64,000 bases of DNA, taken from assembly GCA_027068085.1 (NCBI GenBank), contig JAMOUQ010000053.1, positions 20,013-84,012 on the forward strand. The letters run 5' to 3'. Positions 50,693 to 58,901 of the stretch are shown piece after piece. Position 1 is the first letter of the stretch. Every line of letters begins with the position of its first letter. The position numbers were made by a program, and so were the translations under genes. The DNA is from Desulfobacteraceae bacterium (GTDB taxonomy: Bacteria > Desulfobacterota > Desulfobacteria > Desulfobacterales > Desulfosarcinaceae). The notes below the pieces were generated by a model, which was not told where the DNA came from, made no database searches, and was given only the letters and a program-made list of their open reading frames with translations.

Positions 50693-52249
50693 ATGATGAA
50701 AACAAACCGCGATGGTCGAGCAAATCAATACAGCCCGTTGGGACCGATGAAAACTTCCGCCAAAAAAGCCGGCGACCTCATTGAACACCTGAAGGAGATA
50801 TCCACCTGGGTATCCTCTGTCCAGGATTTGAACAAGCTCCTGGAGCTGATCATCGAGTCCGCCGCCGGCGTGATCAACGCCAAGGCCGCATCCCTGCTGC
50901 TGCTCGACAAGAAAACACGCATGCTTTACTTCAAAGTGGCCACCGGCGAAAAAAAGGAAGAAATCAAGGAATACCGGATCAAGATCGGCCAGGGCATCGC
51001 CGGGCACGTTGCAAAAACCGGCGAGCCCCTTTTGATCGAGGACGTGGCCAACGACCCCCGCTGGTACAGCCAGATAAGCGAATCGATCCGGTTCAAAACC
51101 AGATCGATAGCCTGCGTTCCCTTGAAACTGGGCAGCCGCATAATCGGCGTGGTCCAGATAGTGGACAAGCAGGATGGCTCCCCCATCGACCAGGCCGACA
51201 TGGAACTGCTGGAAGAGTTCGCCTCCCTGGCCGCCCTGGCCCTGGGACATGCCCAGAGCATCGAAGAAGTGCGCCGCCAGAACCAGGACCTGAAACATGA
51301 GCTCGGCTACCGCCATCAGCTGATAGGCAAAAGCCCGGCCCTGCAGAAAGTAATAAGTGACGCCCTCAAGGTGGCAAATTCCAAAGCCAGCGCCCTGATC
51401 CTGGGTGAAAGCGGAACCGGCAAGGAATTGCTGGCCCGCCTTATTCACCGGGCCGGACCACGCAAGAACAAACCCCTGGTGGTGCTCAACTGCGCCGCCC
51501 TGCCCGAATCCCTCCTGGAGGACGAACTTTTCGGGCATGAAAAAGGCGCTTTCACAGGAGCCCTTAATCGTAAAATCGGCAAATTCGAACTGGCCCACGA
51601 GGGAACCATTTTCCTGGACGAAATCGGAGAGATGACTCCCGGAATGCAGGCCAAACTGCTGAGGGTTCTGCAGGAGGGGCAATTTTACCGGGTGGGGGGC
51701 AATATCCCCATATCGGTTGACGTAAGGGTGCTTTCGGCCACCAACAAGAAGCTCGACGAAGAGGTGGCTGCCGGCAGGTTCAGGGAAGACCTTTACTACC
51801 GGCTGAATGTGGTCCAGATCAACATGCCCCCCCTGCGTGAAAGACTTGAAGACATCCCCCTGCTGGCCGAACACTTCCTCAACATCTTCAAAGAGGAAAC
51901 GGTAATGCCCCACCTGACCATTTCGAAAAAAGCCCTCGAAAAAATGATGCAGTACAACTGGCCGGGCAATATCAGGGAACTGCGTAACGCCATCGAAAGA
52001 GCCGTGGTAATGGGCAACGGCAAACAGATATTGCCGCAAGATCTGCCCATAGCCTCGGCCAAACCGTCCTATCCCGGCCTTCAGGTCGGCCTCAGCCTTG
52101 AAGACGCAATCAACCAGTTCAAAAAGGAATTCATAATCCTGAATCTGAAGCAGACCGGAGGTAACCGGAGCAAGGCAGCCAAGATCATGAAAATTCAAAG
52201 AACTTATCTTTCAAGGCTGATTTCCAAATACCAGATCAAAGGTATTTAA
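50693..52249 (+). CDS. GAF-domain sigma-54-dependent transcriptional activator (NifA/FhlA-like)
   Basis: 518 residues. A GAF domain (about 35-187) with KIGQGIAGHVAKTGEPLLIEDV, an AAA+ domain with GESGTGKE (238-245), the canonical GAFTGA loop (285-290) and FLDEIGE (307-313), and a Fis-type HTH (GGNRSKAAKIMKIQRTYLSRLI) at the end. No receiver, so it is controlled by a small ligand or redox signal on the GAF domain, not phosphorylation. The start is unsure: ATG 50693/50696 have no ribosome-binding site and sit 9-12 nt from the predicted transcript start, while ATG 50747 is a possible alternative. A consensus -24/-12 promoter lies 63 bp after the stop. Confidence 0.92.
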   Translation: MMKTNRDGRANQYSPLGPMKTSAKKAGDLIEHLKEISTWVSSVQDLNKLLELIIESAAGVINAKAASLLLLDKKTRMLYFKVATGEKKEEIKEYRIKIGQGIAGHVAKTGEPLLIEDVANDPRWYSQISESIRFKTRSIACVPLKLGSRIIGVVQIVDKQDGSPIDQADMELLEEFASLAALALGHAQSIEEVRRQNQDLKHELGYRHQLIGKSPALQKVISDALKVANSKASALILGESGTGKELLARLIHRAGPRKNKPLVVLNCAALPESLLEDELFGHEKGAFTGALNRKIGKFELAHEGTIFLDEIGEMTPGMQAKLLRVLQEGQFYRVGGNIPISVDVRVLSATNKKLDEEVAAGRFREDLYYRLNVVQINMPPLRERLEDIPLLAEHFLNIFKEETVMPHLTISKKALEKMMQYNWPGNIRELRNAIERAVVMGNGKQILPQDLPIASAKPSYPGLQVGLSLEDAINQFKKEFIILNLKQTGGNRSKAAKIMKIQRTYLSRLISKYQIKGI

Positions 52250-52311
52250 GGCCAAAACACCGCGCTGACAAAGGGACCTTTTGACTATTTGGCAGACATG
52301 TGCCCTTGATT

Positions 52312-52327
52312 TGGCACTCAAATTGCA
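52312..52327 (+). promoter_or_regulatory. Sigma-54 (-24/-12) promoter of the PilZ-like gene
   Basis: TGGCAC-TCAAA-TTGCA agrees with the consensus at every conserved base and has GG-N10-GC spacing. Predicted start near 52338, about 45 nt before ATG 52383. An imperfect dyad GGCAGACATGTGCC at 52290-52303 lies just upstream and might be an activator contact. Confidence 0.78.
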
Positions 52328-52382
52328 TTGCTTTTCGCCGGTAATCTTCGCCGATCGGACTGCGGGTCACACGGAGGGCCAA

Positions 52383-52742
52383 ATGGAAACACAAGTTGGT
52401 TGTCACGATGACAAGGTGCGGTTTTCGCCAGTGGAGAGCAACGGCTTTCACAGTGTCGAACTCAGAATCGATGGCATGGAAACGCCCTATCAGTTCAGGT
52501 TGTGGAATGACGAACAGGCCCCTATTTTCTTTATTGTCAAGAAAAATTCCATGTTACTTTCACGTTTGGAGATCGGCAGCACCATTCCGATAAAATATTA
52601 CAGTTCCGCCAATCGGAAAAGCCCGGTTCAGCAGCACCCTACGAGAATCGTCGATATAGTTGCGGACGAAAACGGCCGCTTCAGGGGCCATTGCCGGGTC
52701 GAACTGGCGATAGTCGGTCCGGCTGCAGCCAACACCTATTGA
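52383..52742 (+). CDS. Small PilZ-like beta-barrel protein
   Basis: 119 residues from ATG 52383 (CGGAGGGCC upstream). Alternating strands (SVELRIDG, YQFRLWN, FFIVKKNSMLLSRL, GSTIPIKYYSS, TRIVDIVADENGRFRGHCRVELAIVG) predict a beta barrel like PilZ/YcgR-N domains, with HPTRIVDIV and FRGHCRVELAI at the places where PilZ proteins have their second c-di-GMP half. The clear RxxxR and D-x-S-x-x-G motifs for c-di-GMP are not present, so binding is unproven. Expressed from its own sigma-54 promoter and next to a GAF/sigma-54 activator, it looks like that activator's direct target. Confidence 0.7.
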   Translation: METQVGCHDDKVRFSPVESNGFHSVELRIDGMETPYQFRLWNDEQAPIFFIVKKNSMLLSRLEIGSTIPIKYYSSANRKSPVQQHPTRIVDIVADENGRFRGHCRVELAIVGPAAANTY

Positions 52743-52812
52743 CATTTTACGTCGTTTTGATGACAAGATTTGTTAAACTTTTCAGCTCAAACTAACTGAG
52801 GCACCAAGGGTT

Positions 52813-53739
52813 ATGGCAAAAAAGTATACCGTTCTGGTCATTGACGGCAGGGGCAGCTCAATCAAAGAGCTTGTTGTTGCAACCAAGTGGATATGGGCCG
52901 CGGCAATGGCTCTGGTCATGGTGATGGTTCTGGCCGGAATCGGTATTTACCGCTACGGCAGTCTTTGCCGCCAGCTGGCCGACACTGAAGCCATGGAACA
53001 GGCTCTGGCCAACAATTCGCAAATAATCGCCGACCAGAAACGACAGCTGAAAAAGTTTGCCGCCGATCTGAACACGCTAAAATCAAAACTGGTAGCCCTC
53101 AACGACTTCGAACACAAGATCCGTATCATGGCCAACCTGGAGACCAGTGCCGAATCCAACGCCCTGTTTGGAATCGGCGGATCGATGCCGGACGACCTCG
53201 ATCCCAACGCAGCCCTGAGCAGGGACCACAAGCGGCTCATCCGGGAAATGCACGCCCAGGTAAGGCAGGTTGAACAGGCTTCGGCAATTCAGCGCAAGAG
53301 TTTTGAAAGCCTTCTCAAGTCTCTGGAAAACAAGCGCAACCTTCTGGCAGCCACCCCTTCCCTGCGCCCCACGGAAGGCTGGATCAGCTCGCGTTTCGGC
53401 TACCGCATTTCGCCGTTTACCGGCCGCAAGGAATTCCACCGCGGCCTGGACATAGCCTCCCACAATAAAACACCCATCATTGCGCCGGCAGACGGCATAG
53501 TAACCTACGCCGGCAAAAAATGGCTCATGGGCAACATGCTGGTAATCGAACATGGTTACGGCATGAAAACCAGGTATGGCCACCTTTCCAACATATTGAA
53601 AAAAAAGGGTGAAAGAGTAAAAAGAGGCGAAGTCATCGCCCTGATGGGCAACACCGGCCGCAGCACCGGTCCCCACTTGCACTACGAGGTCTGGCTAAAC
53701 GGTGTTCCGGTCAACCCGGAAAGATATATTCTAAACTAG
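52813..53739 (+). CDS. M23-family peptidoglycan metallopeptidase
   Basis: 308 residues. One membrane anchor (about 24-47), a periplasmic coiled coil (50-185), then an M23/LytM domain: zinc ligands in FHRGLDIAS and GPHLHYEVW, with GWISSRFGYRISPFTGRKEFH leading in. It should cleave peptide cross-links, or, like EnvC/NlpD-type anchored coiled-coil M23 proteins, regulate amidases. All three zinc ligands are present, so it is likely active. AAGGG lies before the ATG. It follows the PilZ-like gene by 70 bp and could share the sigma-54 transcript. Confidence 0.92.
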   Translation: MAKKYTVLVIDGRGSSIKELVVATKWIWAAAMALVMVMVLAGIGIYRYGSLCRQLADTEAMEQALANNSQIIADQKRQLKKFAADLNTLKSKLVALNDFEHKIRIMANLETSAESNALFGIGGSMPDDLDPNAALSRDHKRLIREMHAQVRQVEQASAIQRKSFESLLKSLENKRNLLAATPSLRPTEGWISSRFGYRISPFTGRKEFHRGLDIASHNKTPIIAPADGIVTYAGKKWLMGNMLVIEHGYGMKTRYGHLSNILKKKGERVKRGEVIALMGNTGRSTGPHLHYEVWLNGVPVNPERYILN

Positions 53740-53827
53740 CGCCAAACAATCTCACTCTCAAAACAAGTCCGAATCCCGGCTCCATGCAGGCGGAAATCCG
53801 GCCTGTATGCCGCACCCTGTATTATTT

Positions 53828-53845
53828 TGTATACCCAGGTATACA
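53828..53845. promoter_or_regulatory. Perfect 18-bp palindrome in the M23/hemL gap
   Basis: TGTATACCCAGGTATACA: 8-bp arms with a 2-bp centre, too tight for an RNA hairpin, so a DNA operator is more likely. The half site TGTATAC is typical of GntR-type sites, yet both flanking genes converge here and neither starts nearby. Confidence 0.4.
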
Positions 53846-53899
53846 TTTACAGACACACAGTGCCGTAACCTGCCCCCGGGCCGGAACGCCGGCCGTCTG

Positions 53900-53929
53900 A
53901 AAAAAAGAGCCGTCCCTCGGCGGGACGGC
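53900..53929 (-). terminator. Rho-independent terminator of hemL
   Basis: GCCGTCCC-TCGGC-GGGACGGC, an 8-bp perfect stem, followed on the minus strand by CTC and seven T residues. It ends hemL transcription. Confidence 0.88.
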
Positions 53930-53959
53930 CACTTAACCGGCATTCGTATTTGCCGGCCT

Positions 53960-55252
53960 TTATCGGGCAGTTATCTCGGCCATGGCCCGGCCTGCGGCCT
54001 CAATCGTCTTGTCGATGGCGTCATCATCGTGGGCGGCTGAAACAAACAGGGCCTCGAACTGGGAAGGCGCCAGATAGATGCCCTTTTGGCGCATGGCCTT
54101 GTAATAGCGGGCAAACATGTCCAGGTCAGACTTCTTGGCATCACTGAAATCATATACCGGGCCGGCGGTAAAATACATCCCCAGCATGGAGCCGACCCTG
54201 TCGGCCCATACCTGTATGCCGGCCTTTTCAGCAACGGTCTGCAGTCCGTCCAGCAGTTTTTGGGATTGTTTTTCGAGCCCCTCATAGAATCCGGGCCTGG
54301 ACAATTCTTTGAGGGTGGCTATCCCGGCAGCCATCGCCAGGGGATTTCCGGAAAGGGTCCCGGCCTGGTACACCGGACCCCGGGGAGCCACCTGCTCCAT
54401 CAAATCGCGCCGGCCGCCGTAAGCTCCCACCGGCAAACCGCCACCGATGATCTTGCCGAAACAGCTCAGATCCGGAACGACGCCATACACGGCCTGGGCT
54501 CCGCCCCGGGCCACCCTGAAACCGGTCATCACCTCGTCGAAGATCAGGATGGCGCCGTACCGGTCACAGAGGCTGCGCAGAGAATTTAAAAAACCCTGCC
54601 TCGGCGGCACAAGGCCCATGTTGCCGGCCACCGGCTCGACGATGATGCAGGCCGCCTTCCCGCCGTGGCGCCGCATGGTGGTTTCCAGGGTTTCCACATC
54701 GTTGTAAGGAAGCGAAAGGGTGTGTTTCACAAAATCCTCCGGCACACCCGGACTGCCCGGAATTGCGAGGGTGGCAACGCCCGAGCCTGCGTCAACCAGC
54801 AGGCTGTCCGCATGTCCGTGGTAGCAGCCGTCGAACTTGATTATCATGTCCCTGCCCGTGGCGGCCCGGGCCAGGCGGATGGCGCTCATGGTGGCCTCGG
54901 TGCCGGAATTGACCATGCGCACCATTTCAACCGAATCCACGGCCTCCACGATGAGTTCGGCCAGTTCGATCTCGAGTTCAGTCGGAGCGCCGAAACTGAT
55001 CCCCTTCTCAAGCGCTGTCCTGATCGCATCTGTCACAGCACGATGCCCGTGGCCCAGAATCATGGGGCCCCATGAACCGATGTAATCGATATAACGGACA
55101 CCGTCCACGTCCCACAGATGACACCCTTGTGCCCGCGCGATGAACACCGGTTCGGCTCCCACCGACCGGCAGGCCCTGACCGGGCTGTTGACTCCGCCCG
55201 GTATGAGCCCGACGGCCTTTGCCAGCATAGCCTTCGAATTGGCAGTTGTCAT
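53960..55252 (-). CDS. hemL: Glutamate-1-semialdehyde 2,1-aminomutase
   Basis: 430 residues from ATG 55252, where the family begins ([22 protein letters not shown]). Conserved [21 protein letters not shown], the [10 protein letters not shown] loop, [12 protein letters not shown] and the PLP lysine in [16 protein letters not shown] are present. It converts glutamate 1-semialdehyde to 5-aminolevulinate in the C5 haem/tetrapyrrole pathway. An in-frame ATG 16 codons upstream lacks support. It stands alone with its own terminator, divergent from the KptA-like gene. Confidence 0.96.
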   Translation of the reverse strand: MTTANSKAMLAKAVGLIPGGVNSPVRACRSVGAEPVFIARAQGCHLWDVDGVRYIDYIGSWGPMILGHGHRAVTDAIRTALEKGISFGAPTELEIELAELIVEAVDSVEMVRMVNSGTEATMSAIRLARAATGRDMIIKFDGCYHGHADSLLVDAGSGVATLAIPGSPGVPEDFVKHTLSLPYNDVETLETTMRRHGGKAACIIVEPVAGNMGLVPPRQGFLNSLRSLCDRYGAILIFDEVMTGFRVARGGAQAVYGVVPDLSCFGKIIGGGLPVGAYGGRRDLMEQVAPRGPVYQAGTLSGNPLAMAAGIATLKELSRPGFYEGLEKQSQKLLDGLQTVAEKAGIQVWADRVGSMLGMYFTAGPVYDFSDAKKSDLDMFARYYKAMRQKGIYLAPSQFEALFVSAAHDDDAIDKTIEAAGRAMAEITAR

Positions 55253-55443
55253 ATTCAGGTTCCCTTCCTCCCGATCCCGTCCGCCCGGCAGGGCGCGCAA
55301 AGGACCGCTTCAGCCCTGCCCGGCGGGCAAGGCCCGGTTTTCCCTCAAACGGTCAACCTCTGACCAGAAGACCGAAAAACGGTTGACTTTCATCATTCCA
55401 GGCCGAAAAATAACAGAGCCCCAGGGGCTGGTCAAGAATCCAG

Positions 55444-56208
55444 ATGGAAACCTTTCCCGTACAGCGGCAGAATATGATGCACAGCCTCAAAGAACTGAAA
55501 AAAACTGCCAAGTTCATTGGCTACGTCCTTTGCGTGAGGCCCGACGAATTCGGTCTGATCCCTGACCGGGACGGCTCTTACCGGCTCAAAGAACTGCTCC
55601 AGGCCCTTCACGAAGACCCCCAGGGCCGTACTATCCGCAAGGGGCGGCTGAACGAAATGGCGCTCAGCCTTCCGGATCCGCCCTTCGAAATAAATGCCGG
55701 CCTGATTCGCCCCCGCGGCCCGGCGCAGCCTCCTTGTCTTGTCAGGGAAGTCAAGCCCCCCAAGCTGCTTTATACGGCGGTCCGGCGGCGGGCCTACCCT
55801 CACGTTTCCAAAAAAGGAATCCCAAAGGGACCGCACGGACGCATAGTTCTTTGCCGGGACCGGGACCTGGCCATTAGAATAGGCCGCCGCAAGGACCCTG
55901 AACCGGTCCTGTTGACTGTCAACACGGCCCAGGCCCAAAAGCTGGGGGTGTCTTTCATGCGTTTCGGCAATCTTATTTACGTGGCCGATGATATACCAAA
56001 GCAATGCTTCACAGGCCCTCCGGTGCCCAAACAGAAAACGGGCAGGCGGACGGAGGCAACCGCGAAACAGCAAAAGCCCGCCGAATCTGCCGGCAGCTTC
56101 ATAATCGCACCCGAACAGCTCGAAGAACACCGGAAACATGCAAAATCCATCCGGCGCAAGAAGGACCCCGACTGGAAGCGCCACCGCCGCAAGACCAGGA
56201 AAAGGTGA
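55444..56208 (+). CDS. KptA/Tpt1-like (RNA 2'-phosphotransferase fold) protein lacking catalytic residues
   Basis: 254 residues (start could be 55474 or 55477, where similarity begins). The first ~185 residues align with KptA along their length: KFIGYVLCVRPDEFGLIPDRDGS for the family's SKFLSxVLRHxPExIGLxLDxxGW, an IRPRGPA for IRAxQGHS, LLYTA for LYHGT, PHGRIVLCRDRDLAIRIGRR for VHLSxDxxxAxxVGxR, and VLLTVNTAQAQKLGVSF. The catalytic Arg-His of LRH is Cys-Val, and the His of QGHS and of YHGT are absent. The C-terminus is a strongly basic tail (RKHAKSIRRKKDPDWKRHRR). It may bind RNA or ADP-ribosylated nucleic acid without the classical reaction. Its 3' end lies 78 bp before tRNA-Lys. Confidence 0.7.
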   Translation: METFPVQRQNMMHSLKELKKTAKFIGYVLCVRPDEFGLIPDRDGSYRLKELLQALHEDPQGRTIRKGRLNEMALSLPDPPFEINAGLIRPRGPAQPPCLVREVKPPKLLYTAVRRRAYPHVSKKGIPKGPHGRIVLCRDRDLAIRIGRRKDPEPVLLTVNTAQAQKLGVSFMRFGNLIYVADDIPKQCFTGPPVPKQKTGRRTEATAKQQKPAESAGSFIIAPEQLEEHRKHAKSIRRKKDPDWKRHRRKTRKR

Positions 56209-56234
56209 TTTTAGCGGGAAACGGTAAATTTGAT

Positions 56235-56261
56235 TTGACAACCTCTATCTGAGGTGATAGT
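56235..56261 (+). promoter_or_regulatory. Candidate promoter of tRNA-Lys(CTT)
   Basis: TTGACA at 56235-56240 with GATAGT at 56256-56261 (spacer 15 bp, shorter than ideal), 25 bp before the tRNA. Confidence 0.4.
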
Positions 56262-56286
56262 GAGCTTTTTTGCTTTTTGAACGACC

Positions 56287-56363
<77 letters not shown>

Positions 56364-56372
56364 GCAATTTGA

Positions 56373-56410
56373 GGGCCTGTCCTTTTTTGCCGGGACAGGC
56401 CCTGTCTTTT
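56373..56410 (+). terminator. Rho-independent terminator of tRNA-Lys(CTT)
   Basis: GGGCCTGTCC and GGACAGGCCC form a perfect 10-bp stem with a 10-base loop, followed by TGTCTTTT. Confidence 0.75.
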
Positions 56411-56520
56411 GGCGGAGCCTACGCCAGGCTGCGTTTACGGATGCGATTGTGGTTGACAGGCCCCGGGGGGCAATGATAGCTATTTTGAAATTTTCAGGTC
56501 AGCCCATTCGCGCAGTCCTT

Positions 56521-56542
56521 GCTCCGGTCCGACGACCGGGGC
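56521..56542 (+). promoter_or_regulatory. Leader hairpin before rpsF
   Basis: GCTCCGGTC-CGAC-GACCGGGGC: a 9-bp stem (one G-U) ending 24 bp before the rpsF start and next to AAGGAGGTG. The place is right for autoregulation of rpsF-rpsR by the S6:S18 complex, known from other bacteria, but I cannot confirm the S6:S18 binding motif. Confidence 0.4.
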
Positions 56543-56565
56543 TTTATCAGCCATAAGGAGGTGTT

Positions 56566-57075
56566 ATGCGAAGATACGAAACCATTGTCATTCTTGATCC
56601 CGACCTTTCCGAAGAAAACCGCACGGCCTTCAGCGATCGAGTAAAAGAAATAATTCCCAAGTTTGAAGGCGTATTGCTCACCGAAGACGTGTGGGGCAAC
56701 CGCAGGCTTGCTTACGAGATCAACAAAAAACCCCGCGGCTTCTATATCCGCTACGACTATTGCGGCCTGGGAGCCCTGGTGAACGAGCTGGAACGCTCTT
56801 TCCGCATCGATGACCGGGTGATGCGCTATATGACCGTTGTACTCGACAAAGATGCAGACCTTGACAGCCTGCTGGCGGAAATGAAATCTTCCGATCAGCC
56901 GACCGCGGCCGAGGAAAAAGCCCCGGAAACCAAAACCGAAACCGAAAAGAAACAAGCTGAAGAGCCGGCTCAAGAATCCGCCGCCCGGAGCGAGGCTGCC
57001 GAGCCAGATTCAGAGCCTGAAGCTGCCGCCAAGACCCCTGCCGGCGATACCGAGACCATCAAGGAGGATGAATAA
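56566..57075 (+). CDS. rpsF: 30S ribosomal protein S6
   Basis: 169 residues, AAGGAGGTG before the ATG. The first ~100 residues are classical S6 ([55 protein letters not shown]). The last ~65 are a low-complexity Glu/Ala/Pro/Thr-rich acidic tail ending in KEDE, much longer than in E. coli S6. The tail may be a substrate for glutamylation or other modification (inference). Its stop TAA shares a base with the rpsR start. Confidence 0.97.
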   Translation: MRRYETIVILDPDLSEENRTAFSDRVKEIIPKFEGVLLTEDVWGNRRLAYEINKKPRGFYIRYDYCGLGALVNELERSFRIDDRVMRYMTVVLDKDADLDSLLAEMKSSDQPTAAEEKAPETKTETEKKQAEEPAQESAARSEAAEPDSEPEAAAKTPAGDTETIKEDE

Positions 57076-57341
57076 TGGCCGCTAAAGCCAAAAGACCGAC
57101 TCGTCGCAGAAGACGCCGTATATACCACCGCCGCAAGGTCTGCCGTTTTTGTGCCGACAGTTCCCTGGTAATCGATTACAAGGAACCGAGAGCCCTGAAA
57201 TATTTCATTACCGAACGCGGCAAGATAATTCCCCGGCGAATTACAGGCACCTGCGCCAAACATCAACGGGCCCTGACCCTGGCCATCAAGCGGGCGCGCA
57301 TCGTTGCCCTGCTGCCTTTTGTTGGCACCATCGAAGCCTGA
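57075..57341 (+). CDS. rpsR: 30S ribosomal protein S18
   Basis: 88 residues. A basic N-terminus ([15 protein letters not shown]) precedes CRFC, so this is the cysteine-containing C+ form that may bind zinc. Then come [37 protein letters not shown] and LLPFV. It forms a stable pair with S6 on the 30S platform. It overlaps rpsF by one base and precedes the DUF2232 gene by 28 bp. Confidence 0.97.
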   Translation: MAAKAKRPTRRRRRRIYHRRKVCRFCADSSLVIDYKEPRALKYFITERGKIIPRRITGTCAKHQRALTLAIKRARIVALLPFVGTIEA

Positions 57342-57369
57342 GAAATCTTCAGGCCGGCCATGAGGCCCG

Positions 57370-58359
57370 GTGAAAGAGAAGGGAGAAATGCAGCCGCTGC
57401 TCCAAGGGCACAATGCCGCAGACATCGCCAAAGGAATCGGAATATCACTGGTCCTGTTCGCCCTGGCGGTGATGATGCCGCTGATCGGCTTCTTTTTCTC
57501 CCTTCTGATGCCATTGCCGATTCTTTTCTACCGGATAAAGCTTGGCAGAAGCGGCGGACTGCTGATAGCCGGCTGCGCGCTGACGATAATGGCGCTGGTG
57601 GCCGGAAGCATGGGGCTGGACGTCCTGTTTTTCGGAGAACTGCTCCTGCTGGGCTTTTGCCTCAGCGAATTGTTCGAACGCCGCCTGACGGTGGAAAAGA
57701 CCATAGGATACAGCTGCGCTGTTGTCCTGGCAGCGGCCCTGACGGCCCTGTTCTTTTACAGCCTGACGGTACCGGAGAATCTGATAGAGCTGGTATCGGC
57801 CTATGTGGCTCACAACCTGGAGCTGTCCCTCAAGCTCTACGAAGGGATGGGGGTATCGGAAAGTACCCTTACGGCCATCAGCAATTCTCTGGACAAGCTG
57901 CATTACGTGCTGGTGCGGATACTTCCGTCCCTGGCGACGGTATCACTGATTTTCATCGCCTGGTCCAATCTGCTTCTTTGCCGGCCACTGCTGGCGAGCC
58001 GCTGCTTGCCCGGGCCGCAGTTCGGTGACCTGAAGCAATGGAAGGCCCCGGAAAATCTGATCTGGCTGCTGATAGCCTGCGGAGGCTGCCTGATTGCCAT
58101 GCCTTCGCAAAGCATAATCTGGCTTGCGGCGATCAACGGATTGCTGATCCTGCTGATCATCTATTTTTTCCAGGGCATCGCCATAGTGGCTTTCTTCCTG
58201 GAAAGCAAGAAGGCACCAAGAGCAGTCCGGGTCCTGGCGTACAGTCTCATCGGGTTGCAGCAGTTGTTCCTGGTGTTGGTTATCGCCATGGGTATTTTCG
58301 ATCTATGGGTGGATTTCCGCAAATTGACGAGAAAGGAAAACCGTCCGCCTGAACAATAG
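57370..58359 (+). CDS. DUF2232 (YybS-like) membrane protein
   Basis: 329 residues from GTG 57370 (GAGG four bases upstream); ATG 57388 is possible. Eight or so hydrophobic helices, with a periplasmic/soluble loop around 125-175 and the conserved C-terminal block IAIVAFFLESKKAPRAVRVLAYSLIGLQQLF. The family is regularly encoded between rpsR and rplI in Firmicutes and Desulfobacterota; its molecular role is not established, and suggestions include ECF-like or ribosome-associated functions. The conserved position among ribosomal protein genes argues for a housekeeping role. Confidence 0.88.
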   Translation: MKEKGEMQPLLQGHNAADIAKGIGISLVLFALAVMMPLIGFFFSLLMPLPILFYRIKLGRSGGLLIAGCALTIMALVAGSMGLDVLFFGELLLLGFCLSELFERRLTVEKTIGYSCAVVLAAALTALFFYSLTVPENLIELVSAYVAHNLELSLKLYEGMGVSESTLTAISNSLDKLHYVLVRILPSLATVSLIFIAWSNLLLCRPLLASRCLPGPQFGDLKQWKAPENLIWLLIACGGCLIAMPSQSIIWLAAINGLLILLIIYFFQGIAIVAFFLESKKAPRAVRVLAYSLIGLQQLFLVLVIAMGIFDLWVDFRKLTRKENRPPEQ

Positions 58360-58391
58360 GCCGGCGGTCCACTGCCATTGGAGGTTTTGAC

Positions 58392-58835
58392 ATGAGAGTT
58401 ATCCTGAAAGAGACCATAAGCTCGCTGGGAATAATCGGTAGCGAAGTTGACGTTGCCGATGGGTATGCCCGCAACTACCTCTTACCCCAGGGAAAAGCTG
58501 TTCCGGCTACCGACCGGTACCGTAAAATGCTGGAGCAGGAAAAGGCCAAATTCGAACTGCAGATAGCCAAGGAAAAGGCTTTTGCCGAAGAAATGGCCAA
58601 AAGGCTGGAAGGAGTGACCTGTACCATCGCCGCCCGGGTCCACGAAGAAGACAAGCTCTATGGGTCCATAACGGTGCGTGATATCGTCGATGCCCTGGCC
58701 AAGCAGGACATCGAGGTGGAAAAACGGATGGTCATGCTCAAAGAACCCATAAAGCGGACAGGAACCTTCAAGATTCCCATACGGGTCTACCAGGGCGTGG
58801 AACCGGAAATCACGGTTGAAATCGTACCGGAGTAA
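58392..58835 (+). CDS. rplI: 50S ribosomal protein L9
   Basis: 147 residues, TGGAGG before ATG 58392. The N-domain has MRVILKETISSLGIIGSEVDVADGYARNYLLPQGKAV, a long connecting helix (RYRKMLEQEKAKFELQIAKEKAFAEEMAKRL in consecutive parts) and a C-domain with KLYGSITVRDIVDAL and IRVYQGVEPEITVEI. It binds 23S rRNA at the base of the L1 stalk and helps maintain reading frame. The usual length and order before dnaB. Confidence 0.97.
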   Translation: MRVILKETISSLGIIGSEVDVADGYARNYLLPQGKAVPATDRYRKMLEQEKAKFELQIAKEKAFAEEMAKRLEGVTCTIAARVHEEDKLYGSITVRDIVDALAKQDIEVEKRMVMLKEPIKRTGTFKIPIRVYQGVEPEITVEIVPE

Positions 58836-58901
58836 GATTCCGGCCGACAGTTCAGGAAGCTCGGGGCAACCTGGCCCCTGCCTTCAAAAACGCAGGGGCC
58901 C

